Made by a program: the position numbers and the translations under genes. Shown here one piece after another: positions 60,195-64,000 of a DNA stretch of 64,000 nt. The notes beneath the pieces are model-generated. The model made no database searches. It was given only the letters and a program-made list of their open reading frames with translations, and had not been told where the DNA came from. Numbering within the stretch: the stretch's first letter is position 1; each line of letters starts with the position of its first letter. This stretch comes from Sulfitobacter maritimus (GTDB lineage Bacteria > Pseudomonadota > Alphaproteobacteria > Rhodobacterales > Rhodobacteraceae), in contig NZ_JABVBB010000017.1 in assembly GCF_013346665.1 (NCBI RefSeq), forward strand, positions 1 to 64,000, written 5' to 3'.

Positions 60195-60700
60195 AACGTT
60201 CGACTCGGGACAAATTAAACTCTCCAGGAAGGCCGCCAGTCTGGCAACGTGAGAATCTATGCCGGTTCTGGCGGGCCTTTACAGAGGGGCTATCCAGTGA
60301 GGATGCCGCCGTTGATGCCGGTGTCTCTGCCCCTGTTGGAACCTGATGGTTTCGGAGCTCTGATGGAATGCCTCCCACACATCTTGCGCCATCGGCGCCC
60401 TTATCGAAGAACCGTAGCCTTTCCTTCGCAGAACGTGAGGAAATAGCTTTGGAGTGCGCGAGGGGCACAGGTGACCGCGCCATAGCGCGCAAGCTTAGGA
60501 GATCGCCCAGCACGATCTCTCGAGAGATCAGGCGCAATTCGGCAACCCGTGGCGGAGACTTCGAATATCGTGCGTGCGATCAATGCACAATGGCATGCTG
60601 ATCGTGCAGCTAAGCGGCCAAAAGCGAGTAAGCTCACCCTCAACCCGCCCTGCGCGACTACGTGCAAGATCGGTTGTCCGGTCTTATCGTCACACTGCGT
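60195..60700 (+). pseudogene. IS30-family transposase relic, N-terminal part
   Basis: The plus strand reads FWRAFTEGLSSEDAAVDAGV then SAPVGT, a stop, and LSFAEREEIALECARGTGDR with AIARKLRRSPSTISREIRRN. After a frameshift near 60570 comes INAQWHADRAAKRPKASKL. This is the HTH half of a long IS30-type transposase, with at least one stop and one frameshift. The catalytic part is missing. Confidence 0.75.
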
Positions 60701-60837
60701 ATTCCGGGGTGATCCGCCCACCGTTTCCGGTTTATGCGTCCATCCGTTCCGATTTTATCCGCCCGCCCCTGTGACGTGCTGCTGCGAGGCAATCTGTAAC
60801 CGGCTACCCTTCGTCCTTTTGGCATGAAGGAAGCCTG

Positions 60838-61254
60838 ATGAAGAGATTGTCAATTCACCTCGCCCAAAATGCCATCCATCACGCGCCGAACCTTGCCGGT
60901 CGCAAACGCATCGGTGCCGAACTCCGCGAGATCTGGAACGCGGCCCCCCTCGTCAAGGCCGAAACCAGCTTGGCCGAATTGGTCACCGAGTATCGCGATA
61001 CAGCGCCGAAACTTGCTGCATGGCTGGAGGAGAATGTCCCTGAGGGTCTCACCGTCTTCACCTTGCCAAAAAACCACCGACGCCGCATGCGCACCTCCAA
61101 CCCGATGGAGCGCAGCGTGCGGCAGGAGTTGAAACGTCGCACCGTTAAGGTCCGGGTGGGCACGTCGCGTATCAGGGCCTTATTCGCCACGCTTCGGTCG
61201 AACGTTTCGATTCACTTTTCTTGCATCATCTATCGGAGTAAAGGTAGCGGCTAA
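60838..61254 (+). pseudogene. IS256-family (mutator) transposase C-terminal fragment
   Basis: The frame (HLAQNAIHHAPNLAGRKRIG, AAWLEENVPEGLTVFTLPKN, RRMRTSNPMERSVRQELKRR) matches the C-terminal region of IS256-type transposases, including the conserved SNPMER with its Glu. Similarity ends near 61165, after VKVRV; the rest of the frame to 61254 is unrelated. The N-terminal catalytic Asp residues are missing. Confidence 0.8.
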
Positions 61255-61283
61255 CAAGCGAGCCCTGGCCGCAAATCAAAAGA

Positions 61284-62591
61284 TCAGCTAGGCCGTGCCT
61301 TCTTGTGTGCTCGGCGAGACGCACGCCCCTTCAATCCGGCTTTCGAACGCTTCTCCCAAGCTTGTTTCCAAACGTTTGCTTTCTCAGGCGCGCTGATATC
61401 GGGAATAGAGATCAAGGGTGTGATCCCAGTTTCACGGGTTATTTGTTGAGCGGTGCGCAAAACTGGATGGCGGATTTCCAAAACGAAAGCGACGATAAGA
61501 GACAGAGCTACGCTTCCCACCCCGCCGATAGCAGCGATGATCGTACGACTGGATGTAATCGGATATTCCGGCAGTTCAGCGGCTTCGAGTGTAATCAATT
61601 CTTCACTGCGTTTATCGATTTCCAGCGAAGCCCCCACGTTTGCTGCACTGCGGCGCCCGGTTGTGATCACCAGCTGATTTTGCAACTGCTCCAAGCGCCG
61701 CTCGAACCGGGCCAGCTCTCGATCAACTTCAGGAGAAGTTTGCAGGCTGCTGTTCAGAGCATCGCGTCGCTCCACCAGTTGGTCTCGCTGGGTCGAGAGG
61801 TTTTCCAGCGTTGCATCGAGTTCAGCTTGCCTGCGGGCGATGGTGGCCTCCCGCGCGTTCGGAGAAACCCTTGTGCGGGCCAGGCGGGTGGCAACAATCT
61901 CCCGATCCAATGTGAGGATCGCTTCATTTAGGTTGCCGATTTCACTTTGACGAAACAGAAGACTACCTTCCAACGCCAGATCGTTGGCTGCTTGGAAATC
62001 GGCACGCTCGGCCTCAAGGGTGGCAATGTCGCGGATCAGGTTTTCTTCTTGGCGTTGAAGAAACTCTAAGGTTCCAAGGGTCTGCTCGCGGCGCTGCGCG
62101 ATCGACAGGCTGCGGGTACGGTCAGCGAAGTCTCGCGCCACGGCCTGCGCATCGGCAGGATCATTCATCCGGGCAGTGAAAGATAAGGTAGAGAGGATCC
62201 CGTCATTCTCATAGCCCTCACCTGTGGACCCAGCCCCTGTGATGGTGATCGAGCCTCGCAGGAGCTCGACTTTGTCGCTCATGCGCAAAGCTGGCATATC
62301 ATTATACAGGTCATGTTTTTTGATGACATCAATGATATTTCCTCGCGCCATCAACTGCTGCTCGATCAACAGCAGGCGGCGCATTGGAGAGCCTTCAACC
62401 GTCGAGGGGGCAAGATCATTAGAGACTTTTGGCAGTTTGATCTGGATGACTTCGGATGATTGATAGACGTGGGGCGCTGACAAGGCGCTGATGACGGATG
62501 CAATGCTGCCCAACAGAATGACCATGATGATTGCCCGCGACCGGCGGCGCAACATGTCGATGACGTCGTCGAAAGTGTAGATCGGGCCCAT
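61284..62591 (-). CDS. Wzz/ExoP-type polysaccharide chain-length protein
   Basis: The 435-residue protein has a membrane segment at about residues 18-39, a large periplasmic part with a long coiled coil (about 160-330, rich in Glu, Arg, Leu), and a second membrane segment near 350-370. This is the Wzz/GNVR layout of a PCP co-polymerase that sets polysaccharide chain length. There is no C-terminal tyrosine kinase, but a basic tail (KARPS). AGGAAAGAGACCG precedes the start. It serves a surface-polysaccharide pathway, possibly different from the GT2 synthase at 48514, since processive synthases usually need no Wzz. Confidence 0.88.
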   Translation of the reverse strand: MGPIYTFDDVIDMLRRRSRAIIMVILLGSIASVISALSAPHVYQSSEVIQIKLPKVSNDLAPSTVEGSPMRRLLLIEQQLMARGNIIDVIKKHDLYNDMPALRMSDKVELLRGSITITGAGSTGEGYENDGILSTLSFTARMNDPADAQAVARDFADRTRSLSIAQRREQTLGTLEFLQRQEENLIRDIATLEAERADFQAANDLALEGSLLFRQSEIGNLNEAILTLDREIVATRLARTRVSPNAREATIARRQAELDATLENLSTQRDQLVERRDALNSSLQTSPEVDRELARFERRLEQLQNQLVITTGRRSAANVGASLEIDKRSEELITLEAAELPEYPITSSRTIIAAIGGVGSVALSLIVAFVLEIRHPVLRTAQQITRETGITPLISIPDISAPEKANVWKQAWEKRSKAGLKGRASRRAHKKARPS

Positions 62592-62814
62592 CGGTCTCTT
62601 TCCTATAGCACATGAATCCGGCTCCGGGTCCGGGCGGATTGATCAGGCTAGATCAAAAAAACTGGGCGAGAATAGGGCGTCGCAAGCAGGGATAAGAGCG
62701 CATATTAGATCCTCCTTCGAACATATTAGCCTTCTACGGGCAGACCATTTCTGAGCATCAGCGGCTCTGCCGCGCTCGTCTTACGGCTGAAAAGAGGCTT
62801 GGACCAACCGCCGG

Positions 62815-63288
62815 TTACATGAGTAGCTTGAGGGAAATATCCGTGGTGAGCTTGTCTGCGAGAATTTTGATCAGCCGTTCGCTTGCATCACGTTGAGCAG
62901 CTACGCTCAGATTGTCTCTGGTGAGAAATGACGTAAAAGACTCCACCGCGCCAGAGGCAATGGTTTGTCCAGTGCTCTTGGAGATCAACTGGTAGCTTAC
63001 GCGCCCCAACACGTGAGATCGGCTGGCCCCGGCAAGCTCAAGACCTTGCTCGGACAGCTCAATATCGTAATTAAGGATATGCTTGGCACTCAGGTTTCGG
63101 CCGAGCTGTTCTTCGAGGTCGCGCACCAGGAAATATTCTTCACGGGTGTTTGGAGCGGCCACCTCAATGTCGGAAAGGATTGCTCCTGTTTCAGAATTTG
63201 TGCCGTAAACCGGCGTGAAGCCACAAGCCGGGAGACCAGCTAGCAAGGCGCATATGACAAGGATTTTTCCGGATCTCAGGACTTTCAC
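62815..63288 (-). CDS. lptE: LptE-like LPS-assembly lipoprotein
   Basis: The 157-residue protein has a lipoprotein signal peptide with the lipobox LPAC at Cys22 (LLAGLPACGFTPVYG). CGFTPVYG is the hallmark of alphaproteobacterial LptE. The remainder alternates strands and helices like LptE (VSYQLISKSTGQTIASGAVE). LptE plugs LptD and delivers LPS to the outer membrane. A plasmid-borne copy is unusual; it may be an accessory copy for a modified polysaccharide. It lies 223 bp upstream of the Wzz-like gene on the same strand. Confidence 0.82.
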   Translation of the reverse strand: MKVLRSGKILVICALLAGLPACGFTPVYGTNSETGAILSDIEVAAPNTREEYFLVRDLEEQLGRNLSAKHILNYDIELSEQGLELAGASRSHVLGRVSYQLISKSTGQTIASGAVESFTSFLTRDNLSVAAQRDASERLIKILADKLTTDISLKLLM

Positions 63289-63781
63289 GTTTTCACCTTA
63301 CTTTCGAAAATTCAGCGCAATGCGCCGCAGGGCGGGCTGTTATGGGGTGCGTTTGCAATGTTAAGCACAGGGCTGCAACACCTGACTACCCCCTCCCTTC
63401 TCGCCCGGGGCATCGTTTAAGGCGCAATGCTTTAGGAGTGCGGATTGTCGTAAAGCGCCCAGTCTCATGCGAAACTTCGGGCTGAAGATGATCAGCTCGT
63501 TTTTCGGCTTCGCAGACAAGACCGCAGTATAGCCACCGGAACGGTGGATTTGATGACAGCAATACAGTGTCGGGGGCCACGTAGCCGATGCCGGCCTTAC
63601 GACCTGCGTCTTGGGGTGTCGTTGCCCCCTACCTATAGGGAGTAGCCCGATCGTATCAATTGCCGCGCAGGGGCAGTTGCGGTCACTTTAGAGCATAGAG
63701 GTGGAGTCGCGGCCTGTTGGCCGAAAGACGCTCTGTTCACATCTTTACGATTTCGCCTAAGGCATTTTAAAGGAGGCATCC
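63289..63781. other. Intergenic region before the right-edge gene
   Basis: Short frames on both strands lack ribosome binding sites and show shadow composition. The promoter of the gene starting at 63782 should lie here; I see no clear -35/-10 pair. Confidence 0.4.
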
Positions 63782-64000
63782 ATGCAAGCCCAAGTCGTTC
63801 ACGATACGTCTGCCAAAGCGCCTCCCGTTCCGCCCAAACGCCCGGCTGTTGAGCCGGTCTCTCGCAACCCTGCCGCATCGGCGGGCTCAGCGGGGGAGCC
63901 CAGTCCCGCCCGGATCCTCACAGAGGCGTTCGAAGACCTGCGCCGCCGCATGGCGACGCTTGAAGGACGGATTGTTGAAGGATCTACCACCGGGGAGGTG
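63782..64000 (+). CDS. Unrecognised protein, 3' end cut by window edge
   Basis: A perfect AAAGGAGG five bases upstream of an ATG opens a frame of 73 codons that runs off the window. The N-terminus, MQAQVVHDTSAKAPPVPPKR, is Pro/Ala-rich and probably disordered; a helical part follows (ILTEAFEDLRRRMATLEGRI). No family can be named from this piece. Minus-strand frames over the same bases are shadows. Confidence 0.75.
   Translation, partial: MQAQVVHDTSAKAPPVPPKRPAVEPVSRNPAASAGSAGEPSPARILTEAFEDLRRRMATLEGRIVEGSTTGEV

Overview
The window reads as part of a large extrachromosomal replicon (plasmid or chromid) of an alphaproteobacterium, most likely a Rhodobacterales / Roseobacter-group marine bacterium. 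The main evidence is a complete repABC replication-partition operon with two identical 20-bp palindromic partition sites and a counter-transcribed RNA. Also in keeping are a mobilisation module, DUF4214/RTX proteins, many insertion-sequence relics and Roseobacter-like peptide transport genes. No rRNA or tRNA gene was seen. Identifications come from reading motifs and family resemblance; no database search was run.

Layout. 0-5.2 kb: an unrecognised gene cut by the left edge, two tandem single-domain response regulators, three copies of a 13-bp repeat, and a mobilisation operon (RHH accessory protein, relaxase, and a small coiled-coil gene nested in the relaxase frame). 5.2-10.5 kb: structured DNA downstream of repC, then repC, repB and repA on the minus strand with the repB-repC antisense RNA. 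10.5-14 kb: XRE regulator, large DUF4214-RTX surface/secreted protein and a small DUF6447-like protein. 14-18.3 kb: an IS graveyard with an intact-looking IS3-type and an intact-looking IS30-type element plus pieces of IS21 istB, a tyrosine recombinase, IS30, ISNCY and IS110.

18.3-35.9 kb: a metabolic island. A LysR regulator faces a serine beta-lactamase-fold hydrolase followed by an orphan peptide-binding protein. Then come two divergent, translationally coupled operons: GntR, creatininase, PanE-like reductase, SDR, PuuE-type deacetylase and isoaspartyl peptidase on the minus strand, and a complete oligopeptide-type ABC transporter plus M32 carboxypeptidase on the plus strand. An RraA-like gene and a TetR regulator close the island. 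Together these suggest uptake and hydrolysis of an unusual peptide or cyclic amide. 36-43 kb: a second DUF4214 protein, an enolase-superfamily racemase/epimerase with its own binding protein and IclR regulator, and an orphan Flp pilin.

43.3-64 kb: a surface-polysaccharide region (acyltransferase with SGNH domain, DUF3131 protein, GH18-CE4-GT2 trimodular synthase, and further on a Wzz-type chain-length protein and an LptE-like lipoprotein). It is interrupted by a DUF995 protein, an H-NS-type protein, a pair of CRISPR-like repeats, and a 1738-residue gene fusing a DnaQ-like exonuclease, a RecQ-type helicase and a UvrD-type helicase. That gene is followed by IS3, IS30 and IS256 relics. It is the best candidate for an unusual, possibly defensive system, and the coupled amide/peptide operon pair is the second.
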